NCBI RefSeq assembly: GCF_032302195.1
Contig: NZ_CP135275.1
Location: 1,426,001-1,490,000 of the forward strand
Reading direction: 5' to 3'
Length of the DNA stretch: 64,000 nucleotides
DNA from: Paenibacillus sp. MMS20-IR301
Lineage (GTDB): Bacteria; Bacillota; Bacilli; Paenibacillales; Paenibacillaceae
The notes below the pieces were generated by a model. It did not search any database. It was given only the letters and a program-made list of their open reading frames with translations, and was not told where the DNA came from. Shown here piece by piece: positions 16,558-25,477 of the stretch (its first letter is position 1; each line of letters starts with the position of its first letter). Made by a program: the position numbers and the translations under genes.

Positions 16558-17034
16558 ATGCAGGTGAACAAAACGAATGCGATGCGCATTCTGGATGCCA
16601 GAAAGACCCGGTACGCTATTCATACCTACGATAATGAGGATGGATTAATTCACGGCAGCGCGGTGGCTGAGAAGATCGGGCTGCCTGCGGAGACCGTATT
16701 TAAGACACTGGTTGCGCACAGCGGACCGCAGGCATATGTATTTGTTATTCCGGTAGCAGAGGAGCTTGACCTGAAGAAGGCAGCCAGAGCTGCCGGAGCG
16801 AAGAAGATCGAGATGCTTCCGCTGAAGGAGCTGCTGCAATGGACCGGTTATGTCCGCGGCGGCTGCTCGCCGGTCGGCATGAAGAAGCAGTACCCCACCT
16901 TCATTCACAGCAGCGGTGAGTTTATACCGGCTATTGCGGTTAGCGCAGGCCGGATCGGGATGCAGATGGAGCTTGAACCTAAGCTGTTGGCTGGTGTGGT
17001 GGAAGCAGTATTTACGGATCTGATAAAAGAGTGA
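16558..17034 (+). CDS. ybaK: Cys-tRNA(Pro)/Cys-tRNA(Cys) deacylase, YbaK type
   Basis: 158-residue YbaK/EbsC protein. The family hydrolyses Cys-tRNA(Pro) made in error by prolyl-tRNA synthetase. The opening KTNAMRILDARKTRYAIHTY, the FKTLVA motif with the substrate-pocket Lys, KKAARAAGAKKIEMLP and GYVRGGCSPVGMKKQYPT (GXXXP loop) are characteristic. GGAGG lies about nine bases before the ATG. The gene faces the phosphotransferase gene across a bidirectional terminator. Confidence 0.92.
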   Translation: MQVNKTNAMRILDARKTRYAIHTYDNEDGLIHGSAVAEKIGLPAETVFKTLVAHSGPQAYVFVIPVAEELDLKKAARAAGAKKIEMLPLKELLQWTGYVRGGCSPVGMKKQYPTFIHSSGEFIPAIAVSAGRIGMQMELEPKLLAGVVEAVFTDLIKE

Positions 17035-17042
17035 CACCGGAT

Positions 17043-17086
17043 AAAAAGCCGGAAATCCTATTTATTTAGGGTTTCCGGCTTTTTTG
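17043..17086 (+). terminator. bidirectional terminator
   Basis: AGCCGGAAATCCTA pairs with TAGGGTTTCCGGCT (one G-U) around a 6-base loop. It is flanked by five A on the left and six T on the right, so it can end both ybaK and the convergent phosphotransferase transcript. Confidence 0.9.
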
Positions 17087-17095
17087 GTATGCAGG

Positions 17096-17899
17096 TCAGC
17101 ACCATTCCGTGAAATGGTTGGCTACAAAGCGGATCTCCCGCTCGTAATGTGCCAGGTGGCCTTCATCAACCATTGCTATAAAAGCAGGGTTGCCGCCCTC
17201 GGCGCCGTTCTTCAAGGTATCACACATGGCGGTCAGCCGCTCTATAATCCACTTCTGCAAATCAGCAGGAACAGGTATTCCGTATGCGCTGAAAAATAAA
17301 GCGATCCGCCGGCGTCTGTCTGCTGCATGTAAGTTCGACTGATAGGCTCCTGTGTGCCCTGTAGCATAATCAGGTACAAAGCTGGCCAGTGGCACCGAGG
17401 TGTACATGGAATACGCAATGTCCCACATTCGCGGCCCGGGTCCGGCCATGTCAAAATCGATCAGTGCCACCGGGACATCATGCTGAAAAACCACATTGTA
17501 CAGTGCAGCGTCATTATGGCAGATCACTTCATACGCTTCAGGATCGGCATAGCTGAGCTGCCAGCTGCCGCCAGCAACGGGGGTAAAGCCCTCTGCTGCA
17601 TCGTGGTAGCTGCGCATAAGTCTTGCTACGCCAGCGAGTGTCTCGTCAGACCACATATACGGCTTAAGTTCAGGGTAAGCATTGCCCGGAACTTCCCCGG
17701 CAATGTAACTCAGTATTTCACGCCCGGAGTTATCTATTCCGAGGAACCGCGGCGCTCCTGCGAAGCGCTGTTTCTCCAGATGCAGCAGCAGTTCATGGAC
17801 ATTTGGACTCCAGTACCCTACGGGGCGGCGGACGGTGTCCGCAGTGCGGACAATGTGATTGACATTCCCGCCGGTTAAAATCTCCTCATCATTTGCCAC
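17096..17899 (-). CDS. aminoglycoside phosphotransferase-family kinase
   Basis: 267-residue APH/choline-kinase-like protein. VICHNDAALYNVVF is the catalytic loop (Brenner motif, H-N-D-x4-N) and LIDFDMAGPGPRMWDIAYS is the metal-binding segment. The ATP-binding N-lobe appears short. Close relatives in Bacillales are generic phosphotransferases of unknown substrate, so aminoglycoside resistance should not be assumed. The start is GTG at 17899 with AGGGAG 11 bases upstream. It lies about 50 bases downstream of the YdcF-like gene on the same strand and may be co-transcribed. Confidence 0.85.
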   Translation of the reverse strand: MANDEEILTGGNVNHIVRTADTVRRPVGYWSPNVHELLLHLEKQRFAGAPRFLGIDNSGREILSYIAGEVPGNAYPELKPYMWSDETLAGVARLMRSYHDAAEGFTPVAGGSWQLSYADPEAYEVICHNDAALYNVVFQHDVPVALIDFDMAGPGPRMWDIAYSMYTSVPLASFVPDYATGHTGAYQSNLHAADRRRRIALFFSAYGIPVPADLQKWIIERLTAMCDTLKNGAEGGNPAFIAMVDEGHLAHYEREIRFVANHFTEWC

Positions 17900-17948
17900 T
17901 ATATTATGTCCTCCCTTGATTTCGTCCGCCCGGCTGGCATTAGTCCGC

Positions 17949-18710
17949 TTACGGCAGCAGCCTCGCCGCCAGCAGTCCCAGATACTCCTTCAATGCAAGA
18001 GCGGTTGTTGAGACGGCTCCGCCGGAAGGCGTGAACTTGTTAACATAGAGCGAGATGGGGCGGCTCGCCTGGTAATCGGTCGGGAAGGGCTGCGGCGATA
18101 GCCCGGCATTCTTGAACTGCTCCATGCTCCGCGCCATATGGAAGGCGGAAGTAACCAGCACCGGGCGGCTGAAGCCGTGCTCCTGCATGAGCCGGGCGGT
18201 GTTGACCGCATTCTCGTCCGTGTTGAGCGAGCGGTTCTCTGCCAGAATGTCCCCGGACGGAATACCGAGACCTATCAGCTGCCGCCGGGCGATATCGGCT
18301 TCGTTGCCGCTGTCAGCAAACACCTGTCCGCCGGAGAAGATAACCGGCAATCCGCTCTGCCGGTACAGCCGGACGGCTGTCAGCAGCCGGTTCGCTGCCG
18401 GTCCGGACAGATTGCCCGCTCCGTCCAGGTCCGGGGTGCCGGAGACAGCGCCCCCGCCCAGAACGACAATGACATCACCGTCTACAGCAGCCGGCTGGGT
18501 ATATTTCTTCTCCAGGCTGCCAATCAGCAGATCACTGGCGAAGGAGGTCATCGACAGATAGAGCAGCAGCGTAACTGCGAGTAAAGTCAGCGCCGGGCGG
18601 CGGTTTTTTTTCCATAGCCAAAGGGCCATTGCCAGCAGCAGCACCACGAAAATTCCGGGCGGGAGAACAAAGCTATAGACAAATTTAATGAAATAAATCA
18701 ATTCAGTCAC
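17949..18710 (-). CDS. YdcF/SanA/ElyC-family membrane protein (DUF218)
   Basis: About 253 residues. Two N-terminal hydrophobic segments (~10-32 and ~38-58) are followed by a DUF218 domain with IVVLGGG, NRLLTAVRLY, IFSGGQ, SLNTDENAVNTARLM and VLVTSAFHMARSM. Family members (ElyC, SanA) affect envelope integrity or peptidoglycan precursor metabolism in enterobacteria; the biochemical activity is unsettled. The start is uncertain: GTG 18710 and TTG 18713 are both possible and neither has a strong ribosome site. Confidence 0.87.
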   Translation of the reverse strand: MTELIYFIKFVYSFVLPPGIFVVLLLAMALWLWKKNRRPALTLLAVTLLLYLSMTSFASDLLIGSLEKKYTQPAAVDGDVIVVLGGGAVSGTPDLDGAGNLSGPAANRLLTAVRLYRQSGLPVIFSGGQVFADSGNEADIARRQLIGLGIPSGDILAENRSLNTDENAVNTARLMQEHGFSRPVLVTSAFHMARSMEQFKNAGLSPQPFPTDYQASRPISLYVNKFTPSGGAVSTTALALKEYLGLLAARLLP

Positions 18711-18896
18711 CAACTTTTCAGAAAATTATGCAGCATTCCTAAGTTAACTTTTTAGCAGGATTAAATTCTTGTAGTATTGTACCATGAGACCGGCTGCTGA
18801 TCCCAGCTTATAAGTGATAGTCAACTAACGCGCGGCTATGCTCCTGATCTGATTTTCTTAAAAAACTGCGCTTTCCGCTTAAAAAGCTTCACCTGG

Positions 18897-18925
18897 CTGA
18901 CGCGCTTGCCATGGTACAGTATAAT
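18897..18925 (+). promoter_or_regulatory. candidate promoter of the YesN-type regulator operon
   Basis: CTGACG (18897-18902) and TATAAT (18920-18925) are separated by 17 bases, about 95 bases before the ATG at 19019. The -10 is perfect and the -35 matches 4/6. The rest of the 308-base gap at 18711-19018 shows no other feature. Confidence 0.55.
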
Positions 18926-19018
18926 GGGATGAATCTCTTGTATCGCGGCAATTATGAATATAGACAGCCAGACGTTCAGCCTGGCATTAATCAATGGCAA
19001 CCATGCGGAGGTGCAGCA

Positions 19019-20626
19019 ATGAACAGAACAATCCGGGTGCTGCTGGCAGATGATGAGCCGGTCATACTGCGGGGGCTGAAGAAGCTTATTTCCTGGAGTA
19101 CGCTCGGGCTGGATATCGTGGGTGAAGCGAGGGACGGCATAGAGCTGAGGGCGATGATTGAGAGCTGTAAGCCGGATCTGATTATCAGCGATATCAGTAT
19201 GCCCGGTTATTCCGGTATAGATATTATCCGCGAGATCCATCAGTCGGGACGTACAATCAAGGTAATATTCATCAGCGCCTATCAGGAGTTTGCCTATGCC
19301 CGTGAGGCGGTGCAATACGGTGCACTGGATTATCTGGTCAAGCCTGTCAATACGGGCCAGCTGGAGCAGGTAGTCACCCGCGCCGCCACGTTGATCCGCC
19401 AGGAATCACAGGAGGAGCGCAACAAGGAGATGCTGAGAACCTATGAGCGGAGAAATTTGTCTGTCACCGTTGAGGAACAGCTGGAGCAGCTGACGGACGG
19501 CAATAAGGCAGCCGCTGTTACACTGGCCCGGATGGGCAATACAGCGATTACCCGGTATGCCAGCATCTGTGTTATTGAGACGGATGAATATAGTGATCAG
19601 CCTTCACGCTGGGAGGAACGGGAGCGCAAGCTTGTCGAATTCGCCTTGTCCAATATCATCAAAGAGACGGTGGATGAGCGGGGCAACGGGTATGTGTTCC
19701 GCAAGGGTGAACGGTTCAGCGTACTGCTCCAGCATGAGCAGCTGGCCGAGCCGCAGCAGTGGATGGAGGATCTGCACCACAAAATCAACAGCTTCCTGAA
19801 GCTGCAGGTCACGATCGGGATCGGAGAACCGGTGGGTGGTGTGGAAGAGGCGGCGGAGTCCTACCAGTCTGCCTTGAAAGCGCTCAGATTCCGCTATTTC
19901 GCCGGGTCTAACCGGGTAATCTCCTACACGGAAGAGCAGGCGGCGGTATCGTTGCAGGCAGCTGTACTTCCCGGTATTCAGAGCGTTCAGAGCGGCATCA
20001 CCGAGGCGCTGAAGTCACTGGATAAAGAGCTGCTTACAGCCTTAACCGCCGAACTGCTGGATAACGTGTCCCTGCTGTCGGGAGGAAGCCGCAATCAGGC
20101 GGTGTCCCATGTGTATAATGCGATTATTCAGCTTGAAGCGGATATGGCCGATTTCGGTGTGGATGCCGGGCTGATGAATCAGGGCGGCAAGCCGCTGCTG
20201 GAGACGCTGGCCGATGCTCCGGCCTTCAGCACACTACGCCAGGAATTCGCTGCTGTGCTGCTTAGGATGCTGGAGCAGCTCGGCTGCCGGGCCGCCGGCA
20301 AAGAAATGCCGCAGCTGGCCCAGGTGAAAAGCTATGTGGAAGAGCATTATGCCGAGAATATCACCCTGGAATCGATTGCTGCCCTCGTGTATATGAATCC
20401 TTATTACTTCAGCAGCTTCTTCAAGAAGCATACCGGGCAGAACTTCAAGAATTACTTGACGGAGGTGCGGATGGATCATGCCCGCCGGCTGCTGCTGCAG
20501 AGTGATCTGATGGTCTATGAGATTGCCGACCGGGTCGGTTACAACAATGCCCGTCATTTCAGCGATATGTTCAAGAAGCAGTTCGGCAAGCTGCCGCAGG
20601 AATATAAGCAGTCTGTGAAGCACTGA
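19019..20626 (+). CDS. YesN-type response regulator (receiver plus AraC domain)
   Basis: 535 residues. An N-terminal receiver domain has ADDEP, Asp57 in LIISDISMPGYSG and the Lys in DYLVKPVN. A long middle region (~150-420) of the type seen in YesN proteins follows. The C-terminal AraC double helix-turn-helix (~430-530) has LESIAALVYMNPYYFSSFFKK and YEIADRVGYNNARHFSDMFKK. Such regulators pair with YesM kinases to activate polysaccharide uptake genes. GGAGG at 19007-19011 sets ATG 19019. It is followed by its kinase and a solute-binding protein in one operon. Confidence 0.94.
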   Translation: MNRTIRVLLADDEPVILRGLKKLISWSTLGLDIVGEARDGIELRAMIESCKPDLIISDISMPGYSGIDIIREIHQSGRTIKVIFISAYQEFAYAREAVQYGALDYLVKPVNTGQLEQVVTRAATLIRQESQEERNKEMLRTYERRNLSVTVEEQLEQLTDGNKAAAVTLARMGNTAITRYASICVIETDEYSDQPSRWEERERKLVEFALSNIIKETVDERGNGYVFRKGERFSVLLQHEQLAEPQQWMEDLHHKINSFLKLQVTIGIGEPVGGVEEAAESYQSALKALRFRYFAGSNRVISYTEEQAAVSLQAAVLPGIQSVQSGITEALKSLDKELLTALTAELLDNVSLLSGGSRNQAVSHVYNAIIQLEADMADFGVDAGLMNQGGKPLLETLADAPAFSTLRQEFAAVLLRMLEQLGCRAAGKEMPQLAQVKSYVEEHYAENITLESIAALVYMNPYYFSSFFKKHTGQNFKNYLTEVRMDHARRLLLQSDLMVYEIADRVGYNNARHFSDMFKKQFGKLPQEYKQSVKH

Positions 20627-20675
20627 TGCCGTTCAGCCCGGATCATGAGTACAAGAGAGAGAGAAGGGGAGCTCC

Positions 20676-22427
20676 ATGCTGATTTGGGGACGGGGTCCGA
20701 AAAGCATTTTTGTCAAATTTTCCGCATCCTTTCTGCTGGTCGGGCTGATTCCGCTGTTTGCCCTCAGCTTATTTTCCGTGAGAACCTTCTCCGGATATGT
20801 AGAGCGGTACACGACCAGTAATCTGCAGCAAATGGTGCTGTACATGAGCTATAATCTGAATTCGGCATTCAACCAGTACAATGAAGTGTCGAAATTAATG
20901 TATACCGGGCGTTATGAGGGCTTCATCGAGAGCTACTCGCAGAATCAGACCCAGAATGTGAATGAGCTGGAGAGAATCAACGCGATTCCCATTGATTCCT
21001 TCCTGAAGACCGTGCTGTTCAGTGATCCTTACATCTCAAGTGTGCAGTTTGTCCGCCAGTCTGACGGTAAAATGTATTATCAGGAGCGCGGCAACCGTTC
21101 GCTGAACAATGATGCGGTGCCGGCAGCCCGGTGGCTGGCAGAAATGGCCGGGGACCCGTCTAAGGTTGCGATATTCCCTAGCCATGAGGACAGCTATTTC
21201 TACGGCGCGAGCCGCCGGGTCTTTACGATCGGACGCAGCCTGATTGATACCTCCGGCCGGGTAACCAAAGAGCCGAAGGTTGTAGGCACCTTGTTTCTTG
21301 ATGTCGATACCTCGCTGTTTCAGCAGTTTTTCCGGGAGCTGAGCCTCGGGGAGAAGGATGAGCTGTATCTGCTCGACGGGTCTGGACGGACGTATTTCAG
21401 CAATCAGCCTGCCGGCAGGGAAGAATCGGCGCTTACAGGGGATGAGCAGGGAGAGATGCTCGTGCTCAGTGAAGCCATTCCTTTTCTGAACGGCCAGGTT
21501 ATCGCCAAAATCCACCGCGGCAATCTGTTCGAGCAGCTGCTGTCCGCCCGGACAACCGTGTATATTGCCATAGGCATGTGTGCTGCCGTAATGATTGTAA
21601 TGGGGGCCTGGTTCTCAAGGCGCCTGGCGGCGCCGATCCGGGAGATGATCAAGCAGATGGCGGTTGTCGAATCGGGCAGGCTGGATACGCAGATTACCGT
21701 GAACAGCAATGATGAGATGGGCAGGCTGGCCCACGGTTTCAACCGGATGGTGGAGCGGCTGCAGGTCTACATTGATGAGGCCTATGTCGCTCAGATCAAG
21801 CAGAAGCAGAGCGAGCTGAACGCGTTGAAGAGCCAGATCCGGCCCCATTATCTGTACAACACGCTGGAAGTCATACGGATGAATGCTGTGGATAAAGAAG
21901 CCGGAGAGGTAGCCGATATGATACTGGCGCTCTCCAATGAGCTGAAATATGTCATAGATTACGGAGAGGACCGGGTCAGCATTGCCAGTGAACTGGCCCA
22001 CCTGCAGAACTACTTCTATATCATCTCGGTCCGGTATGAGAACAGGTTCGAGCTGCATCTGGATATTGCCCCGGATATTGATCTGGACTGGCCGATACTG
22101 AAGCTGTCCCTGCAGCCGATGGTCGAGAATGCGGTTCAGCATGGCCTGCGCCTTCAGGGTAAAGGAACAGTCGGTCTTACTATAGAACGCAAGGAGCAGG
22201 TACTGGCAATTACGATTTATGATGACGGCGTCGGGATGGGCAGGGAGGAGCTTGCACGGATCAGCCGGCTGCTGGATGACCCGCAGGCACCAAGTAAAAA
22301 TGTCGGCCTCAAAAATGTACATGAGCGTATCCGCACCAGCTTCGGGGAGAATTACGGCCTGACCATCAGCAGCAGAGAGCATATCGGGACTTCCATTACA
22401 CTGACATTTCCGATCTTCACAGAATGA
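20676..22427 (+). CDS. YesM-type sensor histidine kinase
   Basis: 583 residues with two transmembrane helices (~15-38 and ~290-310) enclosing a ~250-residue extracellular sensing domain of dCache type. A HAMP linker (~312-365), then a His_kinase domain with IRPHYLYNTLE (His near 391) and an HATPase with DDGVGMG and VGLKNVHERI follow. The canonical NPHFLYNTL motif is changed to RPHYLYNTL, as in many Paenibacillus YesM paralogues. The extracellular domain may read a sugar or a sugar-loaded binding protein; the next gene, a lipoprotein, is a natural partner. Confidence 0.93.
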   Translation: MLIWGRGPKSIFVKFSASFLLVGLIPLFALSLFSVRTFSGYVERYTTSNLQQMVLYMSYNLNSAFNQYNEVSKLMYTGRYEGFIESYSQNQTQNVNELERINAIPIDSFLKTVLFSDPYISSVQFVRQSDGKMYYQERGNRSLNNDAVPAARWLAEMAGDPSKVAIFPSHEDSYFYGASRRVFTIGRSLIDTSGRVTKEPKVVGTLFLDVDTSLFQQFFRELSLGEKDELYLLDGSGRTYFSNQPAGREESALTGDEQGEMLVLSEAIPFLNGQVIAKIHRGNLFEQLLSARTTVYIAIGMCAAVMIVMGAWFSRRLAAPIREMIKQMAVVESGRLDTQITVNSNDEMGRLAHGFNRMVERLQVYIDEAYVAQIKQKQSELNALKSQIRPHYLYNTLEVIRMNAVDKEAGEVADMILALSNELKYVIDYGEDRVSIASELAHLQNYFYIISVRYENRFELHLDIAPDIDLDWPILKLSLQPMVENAVQHGLRLQGKGTVGLTIERKEQVLAITIYDDGVGMGREELARISRLLDDPQAPSKNVGLKNVHERIRTSFGENYGLTISSREHIGTSITLTFPIFTE

Positions 22428-22440
22428 GGAGGCACTGAGC

Positions 22441-23790
22441 ATGCCAATACGTAAATCTAATTGGACGGGCTTCCCGCCACTTCTGCTTGCAGCCGGCCTT
22501 CTTCTCTCCGGCTGCGGCGGCGGTGGGGATTCTGCCGGTACGGTAACGTCAGGGCAGAGCAGCCAGCACACCGGCAGTACGGCGGGCGGACCCGCGCCGG
22601 TGAGCTTCACGATCGGTTATGCCTCCGGTGATCCGGCAACGAAGCAGGCGATCGGGGAGACGATCAAGGCTTTCATGGAGTCCTATCCGCAGGTGAGGAT
22701 TCAGGATATCAGCGAGAACGGCTCTTCGGCATACCTGGACTGGCTGAAGGTAAAGGATGCGGTAGGCGAGTTCCCCGATCTGGTAGAGATGCGGGACACG
22801 GAAGCTTTTGCAGGTGCCGAGAAGATCGTTCCGCTCCCGGATGAGCTGGCGGAATTGTTTGACGATCCGCCGCAGGTGGACGGCAAGGTGTGGAATGCAC
22901 CGCTGTTTGTGTCCGCGCCGCAGGGCATTATTTACAGCAAGAAAGCCTATGCCGCAGCCGGGATTACCGCCCTTCCGGCAACCTATGATGAATTTTTGGA
23001 GGTTCAGGGTAAGCTTAAGGCCAGCGGAATTACTCCGCTTGCTGTTGGCGGCAAGGATATTTTTCATATCGGCTTCTGGGTCAATAAATTTCTGATCGAC
23101 GATGTCTATGCGCAAGACCCGGACTGGAATGCCAAACGTAATGCCGGCAGTGTCAGCTTCACCGATGATAATGTGGTCCGGGCAATGTCCGATTTCAAGG
23201 AGCTGCTGCAGAACTATACAGACCCGGGCTGGGTAAGTACCGGAGATAACCTGACCGCGTCACTGCTTGTTTCCGGCCGGGCGGCGCAGCTGTTCTCCGG
23301 CTCCTGGATGTTCTCCCAGATCAGAGAGGCGGACCCGGGCTTTGAGTTCGGCTTCTATGCCGTTCCGGACCGCAAAGGAAAGCTGAGTGTCGTCGGCCTG
23401 CAGGCCCCGTCCGGCTGGTCCATTTCTGCGCAGGCAGCGGCCGACCCGCTCAAGAAGCAGGCGATCGGAGAATTTATCCGCTTCTTCTTTTCACCTGAAC
23501 CTTACAGCAAATTCCTGTCCCGCATTGATTCCATTCCTTCCACCAAGGTAAAGGTAGCCAGGGAGACCAGCGAGCAGATGCAGACCGTGCTTGAGCTGAT
23601 GGCCGATCCGCAGGTGACCAAATCGCTGATGATGAATATCTGGTGGGGGGATAATCTGATTCCGCCGCAATTCCGCAACTGGTTCTATAAGCTGCTGCAG
23701 GACATGGTTGTCCAAGACGGGGATGTACTGGAATATATGAAACGGGCCGATACTGAGTATGACAGGCAGGCAGAAGAATACCGGCACTAG
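22441..23790 (+). CDS. extracellular solute-binding lipoprotein, paralogue 1 (in the two-component operon)
   Basis: 449 residues with a lipoprotein signal (LLLSGCGGGG lipobox, Cys near residue 22) and a family 1 solute-binding fold for oligosaccharides. It starts 13 bases after the kinase stop with GAGGAGG upstream, and its transcript ends in a terminator before the second binding-protein gene. It shares long identical blocks with the next protein (FTIGYASGDPATK, AYLDWLK, DAVGEFPDLVEMRDT, PPQVDGKVWNAP), so the two arose by duplication. Its position with YesM/YesN rather than the permeases suggests a sensing role, which is inference. Confidence 0.92.
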   Translation: MPIRKSNWTGFPPLLLAAGLLLSGCGGGGDSAGTVTSGQSSQHTGSTAGGPAPVSFTIGYASGDPATKQAIGETIKAFMESYPQVRIQDISENGSSAYLDWLKVKDAVGEFPDLVEMRDTEAFAGAEKIVPLPDELAELFDDPPQVDGKVWNAPLFVSAPQGIIYSKKAYAAAGITALPATYDEFLEVQGKLKASGITPLAVGGKDIFHIGFWVNKFLIDDVYAQDPDWNAKRNAGSVSFTDDNVVRAMSDFKELLQNYTDPGWVSTGDNLTASLLVSGRAAQLFSGSWMFSQIREADPGFEFGFYAVPDRKGKLSVVGLQAPSGWSISAQAAADPLKKQAIGEFIRFFFSPEPYSKFLSRIDSIPSTKVKVARETSEQMQTVLELMADPQVTKSLMMNIWWGDNLIPPQFRNWFYKLLQDMVVQDGDVLEYMKRADTEYDRQAEEYRH

Positions 23791-23814
23791 CATTACAGCA
23801 ATAAAGGTGAAGAA

Positions 23815-23843
23815 ACGGGAGTCTGCGGACTTCCGTTTTTTTT
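23815..23843 (+). terminator. terminator between the duplicated solute-binding protein genes
   Basis: ACGGGAGTC pairs with GACTTCCGT (one G-U) around TGCG, followed by eight T. It separates the yesN-yesM-binding protein unit from the transporter unit. Confidence 0.88.
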
Positions 23844-23934
23844 GTTTAAGAATTTAATTGTTTGCAGGGCTGTTTCCTCTTAAATTTACCGCATATCCCC
23901 CTTAAAAAAGTTCATTCTAACCTTTCTTGCCGGA

Positions 23935-23966
23935 TGCTATTCTTGAATCACAAGGAAACGCTTACG
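23935..23966 (+). promoter_or_regulatory. extended -10 promoter with CRE-like site
   Basis: TGCTATTCT (23935-23943) is an extended -10 element; the -35 region is weak, as for an activator-dependent promoter. AGGAAACGCTTACG at 23953-23966 has the CcpA core AAACGCTTAC (11/14 of the consensus) and overlaps the predicted transcription start, the usual place for catabolite repression. Confidence 0.45.
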
Positions 23967-24032
23967 AGCGATGATGCGCACATCGGGCCTGCCGTTTCCG
24001 TGCTGTACACCAAAGGGGAGGTTATCAAAGAT

Positions 24033-25394
24033 ATGAAGAAGAACTCGATTACGAAATTATCCGTTATGCTGCTTGCTGCTACAACCGTACTTTCGGCATG
24101 CGGCGGGAATAATAATAGTGCCGGTAATGCCGGCAGCGGGAACACCCCGGCAACCGAGGCTCCGGCAGGGAATACTGCGGCTACTGAAGCTCCGAAGAAG
24201 GAAGTCAGCTTCACCATCGGTTATGCTTCCGGTGACCCGGCGACCAAGAAGGCCATCGCCGATACCGTCAAGAAATTCACGGATGCGAATCCGAATGTGA
24301 CCATCAAGGACTTGAGCGAAACCTCATCTGCCGCTTATCTGGACTGGCTGAAGACCAAGGATGCGGTAGGGGAATTCCCGGATCTTGTGGAAATGCGTGA
24401 TACCCAGGTATTCGCGGATGCCGGCAAAATTGTCGAGCTGCCTGCAGATCTGCTGGACTTGTTCGAGTCTCCGCCGCAGGTAGACGGCAAAGTATGGAAC
24501 GCACCGATGCAGGTGAATTCACCGCAGGGAATCATCTACAGTAAAAAAGCCTATGCAGACGCAGGTGTTACCGAGCTGCCGAAAACCTATGACGAGTTCA
24601 TCGCCATTCAGGAGAAGCTGAAAGCTTCCGGCATCACTCCGCTGGTTGTCGGCGGCAAGGATATTTTCCACATGGGCTTCTGGGTGAATAAATTCCTGAT
24701 CGACGATGTATATACCAAGGACCCGGACTGGAATTCCAAACGCACAGCCAAGACCGTCAGCTTCACCGATGCAGGTGTGGTACAGGGAATGACGGATTTC
24801 AAAGAGCTGTTCACCAATTATGTGGACAAAGGCTGGCTCAGCACAGCAGACAACCAGACGGCTTCAATTCTGGTCTCCGGCAAAGCGGCACAGCTCTTCT
24901 CCGGCACCTGGATGTTCACGCAGATTGCTGAAGCAGATCCAAGCTTTGAATTCGGCTTCTACGCCGTGCCTGACCGCGAAGGTAAAGTGAATGTAATCGG
25001 CCTTCCGTCACCGGCCGGCTGGTCCTTATCTACGGATGCCGCCAAAGATGCGGACAAAACCGAAGCGATTAAAGAGTTCATCCGCTTCTTCTTCGCACCG
25101 GAGCAATATTCAGTCTACCTGGCTTCTATCAATGCCATTCCTTCGACTAAAGAGAAAGTAACCTATGAGACAGGCGAGCAAATGCAGGTAGCCCTGGATC
25201 TGATTGCTGACCCGAATGTAACCAAATCCCTGGCGATCAATAACTGGTGGGGCGATAATCTGATTCCTCCGCAGTTCCGCAACTGGTACTACAAGCTGCT
25301 GCAGGACATGGTTGTGAAGAACGGGGACGTAACCGATTATATGAAACAGGCTGACACTGAATATGACAATCAGGTCAAAGCCAATTCACTGTAA
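24033..25394 (+). CDS. extracellular solute-binding lipoprotein, paralogue 2 (transport partner)
   Basis: 453 residues. Signal peptide with lipobox LSACGG (Cys near 22), a Thr/Pro/Ala-rich linker (~30-60) and a family 1 solute-binding fold. Start ATG 24033 has AAGGGGAGG 11 bases upstream; the frame is open further upstream but without a start signal. It is immediately followed by two CUT1 permeases, so it is the likely oligosaccharide receptor of that transporter. The predicted substrate, xylo-oligosaccharide, comes only from the nearby GH52 gene and the resemblance to known xyn loci. Confidence 0.94.
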   Translation: MKKNSITKLSVMLLAATTVLSACGGNNNSAGNAGSGNTPATEAPAGNTAATEAPKKEVSFTIGYASGDPATKKAIADTVKKFTDANPNVTIKDLSETSSAAYLDWLKTKDAVGEFPDLVEMRDTQVFADAGKIVELPADLLDLFESPPQVDGKVWNAPMQVNSPQGIIYSKKAYADAGVTELPKTYDEFIAIQEKLKASGITPLVVGGKDIFHMGFWVNKFLIDDVYTKDPDWNSKRTAKTVSFTDAGVVQGMTDFKELFTNYVDKGWLSTADNQTASILVSGKAAQLFSGTWMFTQIAEADPSFEFGFYAVPDREGKVNVIGLPSPAGWSLSTDAAKDADKTEAIKEFIRFFFAPEQYSVYLASINAIPSTKEKVTYETGEQMQVALDLIADPNVTKSLAINNWWGDNLIPPQFRNWYYKLLQDMVVKNGDVTDYMKQADTEYDNQVKANSL

Positions 25395-25477
25395 ACTATA
25401 GCGCCGGAGGAGTAACCTCTGCTCCGGCAGAGGTTGCTCTCATCTAAACATACGCGCACCAGGGAGGGAGAGGAAGC

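Noticed and set aside
17096..17899. Antibiotic resistance gene (aminoglycoside phosphotransferase)
   Set aside because: Only the general APH kinase fold is visible. The family covers many substrates, so a resistance function is not supported.
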